Source: Planctomycetota bacterium | GTDB taxonomy: Bacteria; Planctomycetota; Phycisphaerae; WQYP01 | Direction: 5' to 3' | Length of the DNA: 23,254 bases | Assembly: GCA_021838985.1 (NCBI GenBank) | Contig: JAKCCC010000002.1 | Location: 1 to 23,254, forward strand | Shown here: positions 8,193 through 16,707 of the stretch, one piece after another | Numbering within the stretch: position 1 is the stretch's first letter | Layout of the letters: every line of letters begins with the position of its first letter | Notes under the pieces: generated by a model | Seen by the model: only the letters and a program-made list of their open reading frames with translations | The model's database searches: none | What the model was told of the DNA's origin: nothing | Position numbers and translations under genes: made by a program

Positions 8193-8825
8193 CTATCTGC
8201 ATGTGCCATTGGACTGCTTTTTGTTGCGCGCTGACATCGGACGACCACGCGGCTGTTTCGTGGTGCAATGTCTCGATGTCGCCGAAGCGCCTGCCGGCCA
8301 GGCATTGCCGGGTGAGAGAACTGAGTTCATCGGTTGCCCTGGCTGCTCATCCCTACATATCGAGGAGTCGCTATGGCGACCGACCGGCTTGGCCGCATCA
8401 GATGGTTGTGCGTAGGTGGTGAGTACTTCCTCCATACCGGCGATAATCCCCGCATCGGCCTCCCGGGGAATGACCCCATATCCGATCTTTCGATTCGTCA
8501 CACCGTTTTTTTAGCGTCTACCGCACCGTCTCATGGCTGATCGATTCCACGATCCCCAATTCCACCACCTCGCCTTGTCGAGCCGCCTTCTTCGGCGACT
8601 TGAAACTGCGCTCTACCATATGTTGCGGACATTCTCCCCGGTCTTGGTACGACAGCCGAAAGCCTCGGCGATTCGCCGATCCGCCCCACCAGGCCCATCC
8701 GTATCGGCTTGGAGAAGCATCTGGACACGCCGGACCTTTGGGCTTGTTCCCTTGGACTTGCGAACCACCACGGACAACTCGCCACGTTCCTCATCCGACA
8801 ACCGCACGATATATCTCTTTTGCAT
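8193..8825 (-). pseudogene. IS630-family transposase remnant 2
   Basis: A good start (ATG 8825 with AAGGAGG 5 nt upstream) is followed by MQKRYIVRLSDEERGELSVV and RRIAEAFGCRTKTGENVRNIW, the N-terminal helix-turn-helix of a second IS630 subgroup. After stops and frame changes the sequence continues with RKIGYGVIPREADAGIIAGM, EEVLTTYAQPSDAAKPV and DEQPGQP, which matches the family's PxADAxFVxxMExVL...CxDEQP segment including the first catalytic Asp. It stops near 8193, so the rest of the DDE domain is absent. It differs too much from remnant 1 to be a copy of it. Confidence 0.75.
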
Positions 8826-8910
8826 ATGAGCCTCCTTGCTCAGCAACGTAAATACAGCCTCTACATTCGGGCTACCCCTTCATCCTGACATCTTCCGGTG
8901 ACAGAGCACT

Positions 8911-8926
8911 ACACTAAAAGTTAAAG
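8911..8926 (-). repeat. Right inverted end of the IS630 cluster
   Basis: ACACTAAAAGTTAAAG is the inverted counterpart of 7296-7311, about 85 bp upstream of the start of transposase remnant 2. Confidence 0.65.
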
Positions 8927-8982
8927 TGCACTACCCGCCCCCGGCGTATAACCCCGCGGGGCATACCGGCCTGGAGGTACCG

Positions 8983-9051
8983 CACCCGTCGCTGCGGTTT
9001 AGTCGCCCACAGCGACCGCCGGGCTATAAGAAAGGGAAGCCTGATATTTTC
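8983..9051 (-). repeat. Composite dispersed repeat, copy 3
   Basis: On the minus strand this reads GGAAAATATC..., GGTCGCTGTGGGCGACTAAA, CCGCAGCGACGGGTG. It aligns with copy 2 over the GTCGCC...GGCGAC palindrome and the following GACGGGTG part, then diverges. Confidence 0.7.
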
Positions 9052-9084
9052 CCTCGCCGACTCGTGACGAATTTCCGCGTGCGA

Positions 9085-9090
9085 TATAAT
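9085..9090 (+). promoter_or_regulatory. Candidate -10 element (TATAAT)
   Basis: A perfect TATAAT lies about 200 bp before the glycosyltransferase start and just before the structured segment. The best -35 candidate (GTGACG, 9064-9069) has 4 of 6 matches and only 15 bp spacing, so the promoter is plausible rather than strong. Confidence 0.4.
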
Positions 9091-9096
9091 GGGAAA

Positions 9097-9265
9097 CCAG
9101 CGTCTGGGCTTTCACAGGCTTTTGCCGAATTTTACATCGTCGAGCTGGGCCAAGCACAGCGCGGCCGCAAGGACACAACCAAAAACGGCTTGGAAGTGGA
9201 AAGCCCAGGGCAAAAAGTAAAATTATACGAAAGGGCGGCCGGAGCGTGGTGGCCCTTCGTTTTTT
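9097..9265 (+). ncRNA. Candidate structured RNA or leader with own terminator
   Basis: A transcript starting after the TATAAT would contain a perfect 10-bp long-range helix (CTGGGCTTTC 9104-9113 with GAAAGCCCAG 9199-9208), an inner pairing CCAAGC 9150-9155 with GCTTGG 9188-9193, and then a terminator-like hairpin with six T. The span of about 170 nt could be an independent small RNA, or the leader of the glycosyltransferase gene that follows 24 nt later and so an attenuator. I recognise no known RNA family. No protein-coding frame here looks real. Confidence 0.4.
9228..9265 (+). terminator. Intrinsic terminator-like hairpin
   Basis: CGAAAGGGC (9228-9236) pairs with GCCCTTCG (9252-9259) with one bulged A, followed directly by TTTTTT. 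It lies upstream of the glycosyltransferase ribosome binding site, so it ends an upstream RNA or acts as an attenuator. Confidence 0.6.
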
Positions 9266-9289
9266 ACTTTTTCAACGTGGAGGATAAAA

Positions 9290-10618
9290 ATGGGGCCGCC
9301 CTCGTCCGACGCCGCCAGCCATGGGGCACGGGTCTTGCCAGTTGTCGCTACAGCGCCTTTCGGCGGCACGGAGCCATTAACGATCGAACCAACCAAACCG
9401 AAAATCCCCGCCACGACTGGCCCGGCGAAAAAAGTGCTCATCCTTTCCGCCTCGGCTGGTGCCGGCCACGTGCGGGCCGCCGACGCCCTGCTGAAGGTCT
9501 GCCAGTTGCACCCCCGGATCGGCCAGGTCCAACACTGGGACATGCTCAAATATACCAGTCGCTTTTTTCGGCACATGTATCACCAAGTCTATCTGGATTT
9601 AATCAACAAGGCGCCGAAAATGCTCGGCTGGCTGTATGATGCGTTCGATACTCCGTGGCGGAGGGAGAAGATGCGGCTGGCCTTCGATAAATTCAATGCC
9701 GGCCCCTTTTTAAAAGCCGCCGCGGCTTTCCAACCCGACCTTATCATCTGCACCCATTTTACACCGGCGGCGCTGATGGCGTGGCTGTATGAAAACGGCC
9801 GCTGGCCGGTGAAACCGGCGATCGCGGTGACGGATTTCGATTGTCACGCCATGTGGCTGGTGCGCTCGTATCAGCACTATTTTGTGGCCCTGGAGGAAAC
9901 CCGCATCCATATGGCGCGGTTAGGCATCGACGCCGCGGCCATTACCGTTTCCGGTATCCCCGTGGACCCGGCCTTTCAGGAACCGAAAACCGCCGCGGCG
10001 GCCCGGCGCCGCCTGGGGCTGGACGGCGCGCTGTTTACCATTCTGGTCATGGCCGGGGGCTATGGGGTTGGCCCCGTGGAAACGCTGATTGAAGAACTCT
10101 ATCGCCTGCGGCGGCCCGCGCAGCTGGTGGTGGTCGCCGGCCAGGGCGAAGCGCTGAAATTGAAATTGGATCAAATCGTGGACCGCCATAATGGCCAGAG
10201 GCTCGTGCGCATGGTTCCCGTCGGCTACACTACGCTGATGGATGAATACATGGCCGCCGCGGATTTGCTGATCAGCAAACCTGGCGGCCTGACCATCAGC
10301 GAGGCCCTGGCCCGCCAGCTTCCCCTGTGCATCGTCAATCCCATCCCCGGACAGGAGGAACGCAACAGCGACCATTTGTTGGAGGCGGGCGTGGCGATCC
10401 GCTGCAACAATGTGCCCGCGCTGGCCTGGAAGCTGGAGCGTCTGATGGATGAACCACAGCGCTTAAGCGCCATGCGGCAAAATACGCTGGCCTTGGCGCA
10501 TCCCGACGCGGCCCAGCGCATCGTGGAGGTTTTGGCCGCTCTGCCCGCCCCGGCCGCCTTCACCGCACCGAAGCGCGCCCTTAGGCGGCGGTTGCAACTC
10601 GTGCGACGCCCGGGTTAA
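9290..10618 (+). CDS. MGDG synthase/MurG-like glycosyltransferase
   Basis: A 442-residue GT28-type glycosyltransferase. Residues 50-62 (LILSASAGAGHVR) are the N-terminal signature of the monogalactosyldiacylglycerol synthase family. The C-terminal half has FTILVMAGGYGVGPVE and KPGG at 330-333 within ADLLISKPGGLTISEAL, then NPIPGQEERNS, the nucleotide-sugar binding region of MurG-like enzymes. Members transfer a sugar from a nucleotide donor to diacylglycerol or a similar lipid at the inner face of the membrane. Which sugar and lipid cannot be read here. The start ATG has GGAGG 6-7 nt upstream. The first 45 residues are Pro/Ala/Thr-rich and not part of the fold. It is preceded by a terminator-like hairpin and stands alone. 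Confidence 0.88.
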   Translation: MGPPSSDAASHGARVLPVVATAPFGGTEPLTIEPTKPKIPATTGPAKKVLILSASAGAGHVRAADALLKVCQLHPRIGQVQHWDMLKYTSRFFRHMYHQVYLDLINKAPKMLGWLYDAFDTPWRREKMRLAFDKFNAGPFLKAAAAFQPDLIICTHFTPAALMAWLYENGRWPVKPAIAVTDFDCHAMWLVRSYQHYFVALEETRIHMARLGIDAAAITVSGIPVDPAFQEPKTAAAARRRLGLDGALFTILVMAGGYGVGPVETLIEELYRLRRPAQLVVVAGQGEALKLKLDQIVDRHNGQRLVRMVPVGYTTLMDEYMAAADLLISKPGGLTISEALARQLPLCIVNPIPGQEERNSDHLLEAGVAIRCNNVPALAWKLERLMDEPQRLSAMRQNTLALAHPDAAQRIVEVLAALPAPAAFTAPKRALRRRLQLVRRPG

Positions 10619-10650
10619 ACGCGGGCGTGATATGGTTACGGCTATGGGGT

Positions 10651-10668
10651 GCAGGTTTTCAAACCTGC
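10651..10668. repeat. Palindrome GCAGGTTT-TC-AAACCTGC
   Basis: Perfect 8-bp inverted repeat with a 2-nt centre, of the same CAGG...CCTG style as 2224-2292. Confidence 0.7.
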
Positions 10669-10930
10669 CGGGAAGCACGCACAGGTTCCAGCGGTTGGCA
10701 GACCCCTGCCCAGCGCTGCAGTTTATACTCAACGCGGCCTCTGACGATACCTTCTTGTGGTGCGAGTCTCCCGACCTGCCACCTTTTCATTGCTACTCAA
10801 CGCAGCTTCTGACACCACATTATAGGGAGCGAAAAATGCGAAAAATGCTGATTTTCCGGCCATAATACCGTATCAGATATCCCATTAACAGCCGCGTAAA
10901 GTCAATGTTTCATGACAGGCCAAACGGAAT

Positions 10931-10984
10931 ATAGTCGCCCACGGCGACCTCCGGACCATAAAGACCAAGCGTGGATATTTCATT
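10931..10984 (-). repeat. Composite dispersed repeat, copy 4 (5' part only)
   Basis: On the minus strand: GAAATATCCACGCTTGG, then GGAGGTCGCCGTGGGCGACTA. It aligns with the first halves of copies 2 and 3 and lacks the GACGGGTG half. Confidence 0.7.
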
Positions 10985-11014
10985 GCTTGAAGGCGCCACG
11001 GCGTACCCCGTCGT

Positions 11015-11584
11015 TTACAGTTTCAGGAAATTTTCGAGGAGTTGATAGCCGGCGGGCGTCAGAAAGCTTTCCGGATGGAATTGCACGCCGTGGAGCGGCC
11101 AAACTTTATGCCGCACCCCCATGATTTCCTTTTCCTGTGTCCACGCGGCCACGATGAAATCAGCCGGCAGCGTGCCCGGACGGATGACCAGGCTGTGATA
11201 ACGTGCCGCTTCAAAGGGATTGCTTAAGCCCGTAAATACGCCCTTTTGATCGTGATAAATCGGCGAGGTCTTGCCGTGCATCAGCCGCCAATTACGTTCC
11301 ACCACCGCGCCGAAGGCGTGGCCGATACATTGATGTCCCAGGCACACCCCCAGAATCGGCAGGGCCGGGGCGAACCGGATGAGCACCTCGTTGCTGATCC
11401 CCGCCTGGCGCGGCGTGCAGGGACCGGGTGAAATAATTATTTTTTCCGGCTTAAGCCGCGCGATTTCCTCCACGCTGATTTTATCGTTGCGAACCACTTG
11501 AACCGCCAACGCCGGAGCGATTTCACCGAGCCGCTGGACCAAGTTGTAGGTGAAGGAATCGTAATTGTCGATCAGCAGAATCAT
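11015..11584 (-). CDS. TrpG/PabA-type glutamine amidotransferase
   Basis: A 189-residue class I glutamine amidotransferase, the subunit that releases ammonia from glutamine for anthranilate synthase or aminodeoxychorismate synthase. It starts MILLIDNYDSFTYNLVQ, has the oxyanion segment SPGPCTPRQAG, the nucleophile Cys81 in GVCLGHQ, and His170/Glu172 in VQFHPES, so the catalytic triad is complete. Length is normal for TrpG/PabA. It begins 9 bp after guaB and is probably cotranscribed with it. The synthase (TrpE/PabB) partner is not in the window, so trpG and pabA cannot be told apart; one protein often serves both. The start has only a weak AGGCG upstream, consistent with translational coupling. 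Confidence 0.9.
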   Translation of the reverse strand: MILLIDNYDSFTYNLVQRLGEIAPALAVQVVRNDKISVEEIARLKPEKIIISPGPCTPRQAGISNEVLIRFAPALPILGVCLGHQCIGHAFGAVVERNWRLMHGKTSPIYHDQKGVFTGLSNPFEAARYHSLVIRPGTLPADFIVAAWTQEKEIMGVRHKVWPLHGVQFHPESFLTPAGYQLLENFLKL

Positions 11585-11593
11585 AAGCGGCGC

Positions 11594-13081
11594 CTATTCA
11601 TCGCCGAAGGTATCGGGCGTGTAATAATTCGGGCTTTCCCGCGTAATGGTGATATCGTGGGGATGACTTTCCACCATGCTGGCGTGGGAAACCTTAATCA
11701 AACGGGCCTGGCGGTGCAGTTCGGCAATGGTGCGGGCGCCGCAGTAGCCCATCCCCGCGCGCAGCCCCCCGATCATCTGATAGACGAAATCCCCCAGCGG
11801 CCCGCGATAATGCACCAGGCCCTCGACCCCCTCGGGGACCAATTTATGGGAGGCGCGTTGGTCGCCCTGCCCATAGCGATCCGCCGAGCCATGCACCATA
11901 GCGCCCAGGGAGCCCATGCCGCGGTAGCTCTTGAAGCGCCGGCCCCGGCGGATAACCAGTTCGCCCGGACTTTCATCCAGCCCAGCGAACAGCGAACCCA
12001 TCATCACCGCGCTGGCGCCCACGGCCAGGGCCTTGGTGATGTCTCCGCTATGCCGAATGCCTCCATCCGCAATGACCGCCACCTGGGCCGGCGCTGCCAC
12101 CGCCGCGACATTCATAACGGCGGTGATCTGCGGCATACCCACTCCGGAAATGACCCGGGTGGTGCAGATGCTGCCTGGGCCGATGCCCACCTTGAGTGCA
12201 TCGGCTCCGGCGGCGATGAGTTCCTGCGCTGCTTCGGCCGTGGCGATGTTACCCGCAATCAAGTCAATATCGTGATGTGCCTTGATCCAGGCGATGGTTT
12301 CCAGCACATTCGTGGAGTGACCGTGGGCCGTATCCACCACCAGGATATCCACCCCTTTCTCCAGCAGCGCTTCGACCCGCTCATACTGCTTGACCCCCAC
12401 CGCGGCCCCCACGCGCAGGCGCCCGCGGCTATCTTTGCACGCGTTGGGAAATTGATGCGTCTTTTCGATGTCGCGCATCGTGATTAAGCCTTTCAGGCGG
12501 CAGGCCGCATCAACCAGCAACAGTTTTTCGACTCGGGCTTGATTTAGCAGGATCTCCGCCTGGTCCAGCGCGGTGTCCGGCGGCGCCGTCACCAGATTGG
12601 TCTTGGTCATCAACTCGCGCACGGGGCGATGGTCGTCACCCTCGTGAAACTTCATATCGCGGCGGGTGATGATTCCCGCCAGGGTGTGCGTGCTATCGGT
12701 GACAATCGGGATGCCGCTGATGTTCTGCTCTTTCATGATCTGACGGGCGCGGCCCACGGTGGCATCGGGAGGTAGCGTAACCGGATCGGTGATAATGCCG
12801 TTGGCGGACCGTTTAACCTTCTCCACCTCACGGCATTGCACTTCGATGGGCATATTTTTGTGGATGCACCCCAGCCCCCCCTCCTGAGCCAGGGCGATGG
12901 CCAGAGCGGCTTCCGTGACCGTATCCATGGGCGCCGACAGCAGGGGCAGATTTAATTCCACCCGGCGCGTCAGCCGCGTGCGCACGTCCGCCTCCGCGGG
13001 AACAAAATCGCTGCGTTGCGGAATCAGCAAGACGTCGTCAAAGGTGACGCCGTCAGCAAGGATTTTCTGATGGGTATCCAT
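11594..13081 (-). CDS. guaB: Inosine-5'-monophosphate dehydrogenase
   Basis: IMP dehydrogenase oxidises IMP to XMP with NAD+, the committed step of GMP synthesis, in the cytoplasm. The 495-residue protein has the N-terminal [14 protein letters not shown], a paired CBS module at about residues 95-215 ([21 protein letters not shown]), [11 protein letters not shown], and the catalytic loop [10 protein letters not shown] with Cys306, next to position 305 known for E. coli GuaB. That agreement supports ATG 13081 over an in-frame start at 13207 that would add 42 unrelated residues. The flap motif MGSLGAM and YRGMGS are present, so the enzyme looks intact. It is followed at 9 bp by the amidotransferase gene. 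A possible promoter lies about 60-90 bp upstream. Confidence 0.96.
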   Translation of the reverse strand: MDTHQKILADGVTFDDVLLIPQRSDFVPAEADVRTRLTRRVELNLPLLSAPMDTVTEAALAIALAQEGGLGCIHKNMPIEVQCREVEKVKRSANGIITDPVTLPPDATVGRARQIMKEQNISGIPIVTDSTHTLAGIITRRDMKFHEGDDHRPVRELMTKTNLVTAPPDTALDQAEILLNQARVEKLLLVDAACRLKGLITMRDIEKTHQFPNACKDSRGRLRVGAAVGVKQYERVEALLEKGVDILVVDTAHGHSTNVLETIAWIKAHHDIDLIAGNIATAEAAQELIAAGADALKVGIGPGSICTTRVISGVGMPQITAVMNVAAVAAPAQVAVIADGGIRHSGDITKALAVGASAVMMGSLFAGLDESPGELVIRRGRRFKSYRGMGSLGAMVHGSADRYGQGDQRASHKLVPEGVEGLVHYRGPLGDFVYQMIGGLRAGMGYCGARTIAELHRQARLIKVSHASMVESHPHDITITRESPNYYTPDTFGDE

Positions 13082-13142
13082 AGAGCAATCATGCCCGAAA
13101 GGCCGGTGGCAGTCAAATGGGGTGCAACCAAGTGTAGTGTTT

Positions 13143-13173
13143 CCTATAGAGGTGTCAGGGGTTAACGTTTCAA
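13143..13173 (-). promoter_or_regulatory. Candidate guaB promoter
   Basis: On the minus strand TTGAAA (13173-13168) and TATAGG (13148-13143) are separated by 19 bp, followed about 60 nt later by the guaB ATG. Spacing is longer than ideal. Confidence 0.35.
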
Positions 13174-13259
13174 TAGAATTGTCACCCCCCCTGGGGGAGG
13201 CTGTCAAGCTCGCGGAGTGGCACTCAGCAACGGGGCTGGAATAACCCGCCGCTTCAGGT

Positions 13260-13950
13260 GGACGCTGGGACAGCTCTGTGGTTCCATTTTGGGAGGAACT
13301 CGTCGAAGAGAATCTTCATGGTCTTCCTAAAGCCGTGGTGGCACTTGCCGTCGGTGGCATAGGTCTTGTCGTTCACGTCCCCCGTGACCCGTCCCGCATA
13401 CTGCTCAGGCGGGACGGGTCTGGGGTTTTTCCATTAACGATCTGGCGACCGGCACCGTGTGGAACACCACGCCGCCGACCGACCTGGCGAGATCTTGGTC
13501 GAACACCTCAACCGGCTGCTGCGTGTACGGTTTACCGTCGCGGTAGAAGCGGCCTGGAAGTTCCTTCTTCTTCGCCTCTATACTCAGCGCCGGCTCGCTG
13601 GCCATACGATACTCGTTCTTCCATTGGGCGATGTTCTCGAATGACGCGTTGCGATCCGGGTGACGCGGCCCCATCGCCTTGACCTTCCGCGCCTTGCGTT
13701 TGACGTAACCATGCGGCTGGAGCAGCAATCGTCTGCCCCCCCCCGCTTGCCAGCTCGCCGGGGCGGGTCGCCTACGGAGATCGGTGTCACTCACTCCGCC
13801 AGTTCATGGCTGATCTCACGCCGCATCAGATCGATCCACTTCAGCCCTGCGCGCCTCGGGTCGTCGGCAGGGTGCTCCTGCAGCGACTGTCCCGATCTAT
13901 CAGGATTCTCTTCCACCTGCGGGCCAACCTTGATCCGCGGCTTGCACGTA
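13260..13950 (-). pseudogene. ISAzo13-family transposase remnant
   Basis: Reading leftwards from about 13940, successive frames give VEENPDRSGQSLQEHPADDP and GLKWIDLMRREISHELAE, then a stop and frame change, then GYVKRKARKVKAMGPRHPDR, SIEAKKKELPGRFYRDG and YTQQPVEVFDQDLAR. These match the ISAzo13 ('Rhodopirellula') DDE transposase core, where the typical phrase is SxDTKKKELxGxF; here the expected catalytic Asp is replaced by Glu-Ala. Most of the catalytic domain is then missing. After a hairpin at 13386-13420, another frame gives KTYATDGKCHH and EFLPKWNHRAVP, resembling the family's C-terminal PxWNYxIxP end. Frameshifts, a stop and the internal deletion make it inactive. Confidence 0.65.
13386..13430 (+). 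terminator. Strong hairpin followed by T-run inside the ISAzo13 remnant
   Basis: GACCCGTCCCGC (13386-13397) and GCGGGACGGGTC (13409-13420) form a perfect 12-bp stem with an 11-nt loop, followed by TGGGGTTTTT. By shape it can terminate plus-strand transcription, but no gene that would need it lies just upstream, so it may simply be an inserted repeat. Confidence 0.5.
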
Positions 13951-13987
13951 CCCCTTCTTTTGTCGCCGTAGCGACTCCCCGATTGGG

Positions 13988-14200
13988 TTCAGCCGGCGGC
14001 CGGAAATACCGCGGCGGGCGCCAGAGGCCCTGCACGTTGGCGGCGTCATCGCTTCCGCGTTCGTAGCGGAACGTCCGGCGATCATCGGTGCTCCCGGCCA
14101 GACCCAGGTCCGTCCCGACCAGGACGCGCTTTTGCGGCGTTACCAGGATGCAATGGATGGGGTGGCCCGGCAAGCCGAAGCCATAGACCGTTTCCGGCAT
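13988..14200 (-). pseudogene. Fragment of a beta-propeller (regulator-propeller type) protein
   Basis: The frame reads MPETVYGFGLPGHPIHCIL, then VTPQKRVLVGTDLGLAGSTD, then RRTFRYERGSDDAANVQGLW. The phrase V-x-x-L-x-V-T-P-x-x-R-V-x-x-G-T-D-x-G-L is a propeller-blade pattern found in planctomycete multi-blade proteins. Only one or two blades remain and the frame runs into the ISAzo13 remnant, so it is a gene fragment. The family assignment is tentative. Confidence 0.35.
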
Positions 14201-14314
14201 TCGCGACGGCCCGCATAGGATGCGCCAGCGCCGGTAGGGAGAACGCGAAATCGCCAAGCCGTCGGCATGGCGGGACGAGGAAATCCGGAAGCGCCCCACG
14301 CGGCGGCAGGGGGC

Positions 14315-16426
14315 TTATTTCAGCGCCGCCAGCACGCCTTCTTTGACCTGGTTGGGCACCTGCGCGTAGCTGTGCGGCTCCATGGTGTAACTGGCCCGCC
14401 CCTGGGTCAGCGAGCGCAGAATGGTCGCATAGCCGAACATGCTCGCCAGTGGCACGGTCGCATCAATCACCTGAGTGTTGCCGCGGGTTTCCGTGTTTTG
14501 AATAACGGCCCGGCGGCTGCTGATATCGCCCTGCACCGGGCCGGCGAATTCCACCGGCGTGGTGACCTGCAACTTCATGATCGGCTCGAGCAGCACCGGG
14601 CCGGCCTTTTTCAGGGCGGCCTGCAGAGCCAGAATCCCGGCCTGCTCGAAGGCGATTTGCGAGGAATCGACTTCGTGATAGCTGCCATCAAAAAGTGTCA
14701 CTTTCAGATTCAGCACTGGAAAGCCGCCCAGCACGCCCGATTGGGCCGCCTGCCGCACGCCGTATTCCACCGAAGGAATATATTCCCGGGGGATGGCCCC
14801 ACCCTTGATTTCATTGACAAACCAGAGCGTATTTTTGGATTCATCGCCCTCTACCGGTTGATATGGTTCCACCTTGATCCAGCAGTCCCCGTATTGGCCG
14901 CGTCCGCCGGTTTGCTTGATATGCTTGCCCTGGGCCTCGGCGAGGCGGGTGATGGTTTCCTTATAGGCCACTTTCGGTTTGCCCACCGTCACGTCCACTT
15001 TCATATCGCGTTGGAGCTTGTGGGAAATGATTTCCAAATGCAGCTCGCCCATGCCGTGGATGATGGTCTGGCCCGTTTCCGGATCAAAATTGCTGCGGAA
15101 GGTCGGATCCTCGCGGCGCAGCACGGTGAGCGCCTCGCCGAGCTTATTTTTGTCGTTGGCGCTTTTCGGCTCAATCGACATGCTGATGACCGGTTCGGGA
15201 AATTCCATTTTCTCCAGGATGATGGGATGGTCGGGGTCGCAGACCGTGTCGCCGGTTAACCCGTATTTGAAGCCGACAATGCCCACGATGTCACCCGCCT
15301 CGGCCTCGTCGCGGTGGATACGGTCGGCGGCGTGCATTTCCCAGATGCGGGAGGCGATTTCCTTTTTGTCGCGGGTGCTGTTAATGATGCGCTCTCCCGC
15401 CCGCAGCCGGCCCGAATAGACACGCAGGTAGGTTAAATCGCCGTGCTGGTCGCTGACAATCTTGAACACGATGCCGCAGAACGGCTCACGGCTGTCGGGC
15501 TTGCGGGTGATCGACCGGCTGGAATCGCGTGGATCAAGGCCTACCACCGGCGGTTTGTCCAGAGGGCTGGGCAGGTAATAGACCACGGCGTTAAGCAGAA
15601 GCTGCACGCCTTTGTACTTCAGGGCCGAGCCGCACAAGACGGGGTGGATCTGTCCGGCGATGGTTCCACGCCGCAGCGCCGCTTTGATTTCCTCGTCGGT
15701 GATCGGCTCATCGTGCAGATATTTCTCCATGAGATGATCATCGCACTCCGCGGCCTTTTCAATCATGTAGGCCCGCGCCTGATCCGCCCGGGCCACATAT
15801 TCCGGTGGGACCGGTATCTCGGTCCAGTTGGCGCCCATGCTTTCCTCGTCCCAGCGCCGGCCTTTCATTGTCAGCAGGTCGATGACCGCGCTGAACGACT
15901 CCGCCGCGCCGATGGGAATCTGGATGGGCACGGGATGCGCCCCCAGGCGCTCGCGTATCGTTCGTACACAGAAATCAAAGTCGGCCCCGATCTTATCCAT
16001 CTTGTTAACAAAGCAGAGCCGTGGCACGTTGTACTTGCTGGCTTGCCGCCAGACCGTTTCCGACTGCGCCTCCACGCCCTCGCGCCCGTCGAAGACCGCC
16101 ACCGCCCCGTCCAGCACACGCAGGGAGCGTTCCACCTCCACGGTAAAATCCACGTGCCCGGGGGTGTCGATCAGGTTGATGATAAATTCCTCGCCCTCCG
16201 GCTGGCCGTCGACGCGCCACGGACACGTGGTGGCCGCGGCGGTGATGGTAATGCCGCGTTCTTGTTCTTCGGGCAGGTGGTCCATGACGGCCGTTCCTTC
16301 ATGAACCTCGCCAATCTTGTGGGTCTTGCCGGTGTAGTACAGGATGCGTTCGGAAACGGTGGTTTTGCCGGCGTCAATATGGGCCGCGATGCCGATGTTC
16401 CGAAACTTGGTTAAATCACGGGGCAT
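14315..16426 (-). CDS. fusA: Translation elongation factor G
   Basis: EF-G is the GTPase that moves tRNAs and mRNA through the ribosome after peptide transfer and helps split ribosomes with RRF. The 703-residue length is normal. The G domain shows AHIDAGKTT (15-23), the switch region [17 protein letters not shown] (87-91) and NKMD (141-144), followed by domain II and the C-terminal [15 protein letters not shown] and [13 protein letters not shown] end (here [10 protein letters not shown]). Planctomycetes often have EF-G paralogues; the orthodox motifs favour the main translocase, but this is not certain. It stands alone rather than with rpsL/rpsG. The start ATG has AAGG 8 nt upstream and is preceded by a long structured leader. 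Confidence 0.95.
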   Translation of the reverse strand: MPRDLTKFRNIGIAAHIDAGKTTVSERILYYTGKTHKIGEVHEGTAVMDHLPEEQERGITITAAATTCPWRVDGQPEGEEFIINLIDTPGHVDFTVEVERSLRVLDGAVAVFDGREGVEAQSETVWRQASKYNVPRLCFVNKMDKIGADFDFCVRTIRERLGAHPVPIQIPIGAAESFSAVIDLLTMKGRRWDEESMGANWTEIPVPPEYVARADQARAYMIEKAAECDDHLMEKYLHDEPITDEEIKAALRRGTIAGQIHPVLCGSALKYKGVQLLLNAVVYYLPSPLDKPPVVGLDPRDSSRSITRKPDSREPFCGIVFKIVSDQHGDLTYLRVYSGRLRAGERIINSTRDKKEIASRIWEMHAADRIHRDEAEAGDIVGIVGFKYGLTGDTVCDPDHPIILEKMEFPEPVISMSIEPKSANDKNKLGEALTVLRREDPTFRSNFDPETGQTIIHGMGELHLEIISHKLQRDMKVDVTVGKPKVAYKETITRLAEAQGKHIKQTGGRGQYGDCWIKVEPYQPVEGDESKNTLWFVNEIKGGAIPREYIPSVEYGVRQAAQSGVLGGFPVLNLKVTLFDGSYHEVDSSQIAFEQAGILALQAALKKAGPVLLEPIMKLQVTTPVEFAGPVQGDISSRRAVIQNTETRGNTQVIDATVPLASMFGYATILRSLTQGRASYTMEPHSYAQVPNQVKEGVLAALK

Positions 16427-16701
16427 AATAGATACCTTGCCTCTATAAACAGAAAACCCGCCGGAAGCGTCGCCTCAACAGCCGGCCTTGCAAGAGCCGG
16501 CGCCGGGGCGTGTCCCGCGGGCATAGCTTGAACAGTCACACCCTGCCGCACCATGCCGATGTTCCACCCATGCCTGGGTCGAACTTCGGCCGCGGCATGG
16601 GCTTAGACAATATCGACGAGTAACTTCACCTTTTTCCGGTCTCCTCATCCCGCCTCCCCGCGGCGCGGGGAAGTGGGAACAAACAGGAGCGATCTTTCAA
16701 A
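16427..16701 (-). promoter_or_regulatory. Long structured fusA leader
   Basis: If transcription starts just after the TATAAT at 16713-16708, the leader is about 275 nt. It contains a nested inverted repeat, CCATGCCG/CGGCATGG (16551-16558 with 16593-16600) enclosing GTTCCACCCA/TGGGTCGAAC (16561-16570 with 16575-16584, one mismatch). It also has CCCCGC-GGC-GCGGGG (16656-16670) and GCCGGC...GCCGGC (16481-16501). No known leader family is recognised; part may be a dispersed repeat. Confidence 0.45.
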
Positions 16702-16707
16702 ACAGAT

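Larger units (their letters stand above)
7296..8926. mobile_element. Two decayed IS630-family elements bracketed by related inverted ends
   Basis: Bases 7296-7311 (CTTAACTTTTTAGTGT) and the complement of 8911-8926 (CTTTAACTTTTAGTGT) are near-identical inverted ends differing by one T. Between them lie a plus-strand and a minus-strand IS630-type transposase remnant facing each other, each missing the end nearest the other. The two transposases are clearly different, so this is either one element inserted into another or a recombination product, not a single intact IS. Confidence 0.65.
10619..11014. other. Repeat-bearing spacer between convergent genes
   Basis: No gene is visible. The spacer holds a perfect palindrome at 10651-10668, a 20-bp imperfect direct repeat (10726-10745 and 10794-10813, 18 of 20 identical) and a composite repeat copy at 10931-10984. 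The glycosyltransferase and the amidotransferase both end here. Confidence 0.6.

Noticed and set aside
9097..9265. 6S RNA as identity of the structured segment
   Set aside because: It has a long-range stem and suitable length, but I could not draw the large central bubble with confidence, so I left it as an unassigned candidate.
8926..9639. A 237-codon plus-strand frame overlapping the glycosyltransferase start
   Set aside because: It crosses a dispersed repeat, the structured segment and the terminator-like hairpin, then overlaps the real gene in another frame.
11498..12487. Long open frame (329 codons) on the plus strand
   Set aside because: It is antisense to guaB, whose active-site and CBS motifs are unmistakable; the frame has no recognisable domain and reflects GC-rich codon bias.
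14267..16414. Two long plus-strand frames (14267-15259 and 15443-16414)
   Set aside because: They mirror fusA on the opposite strand, and their His/Arg/Gly-rich translations match no family.
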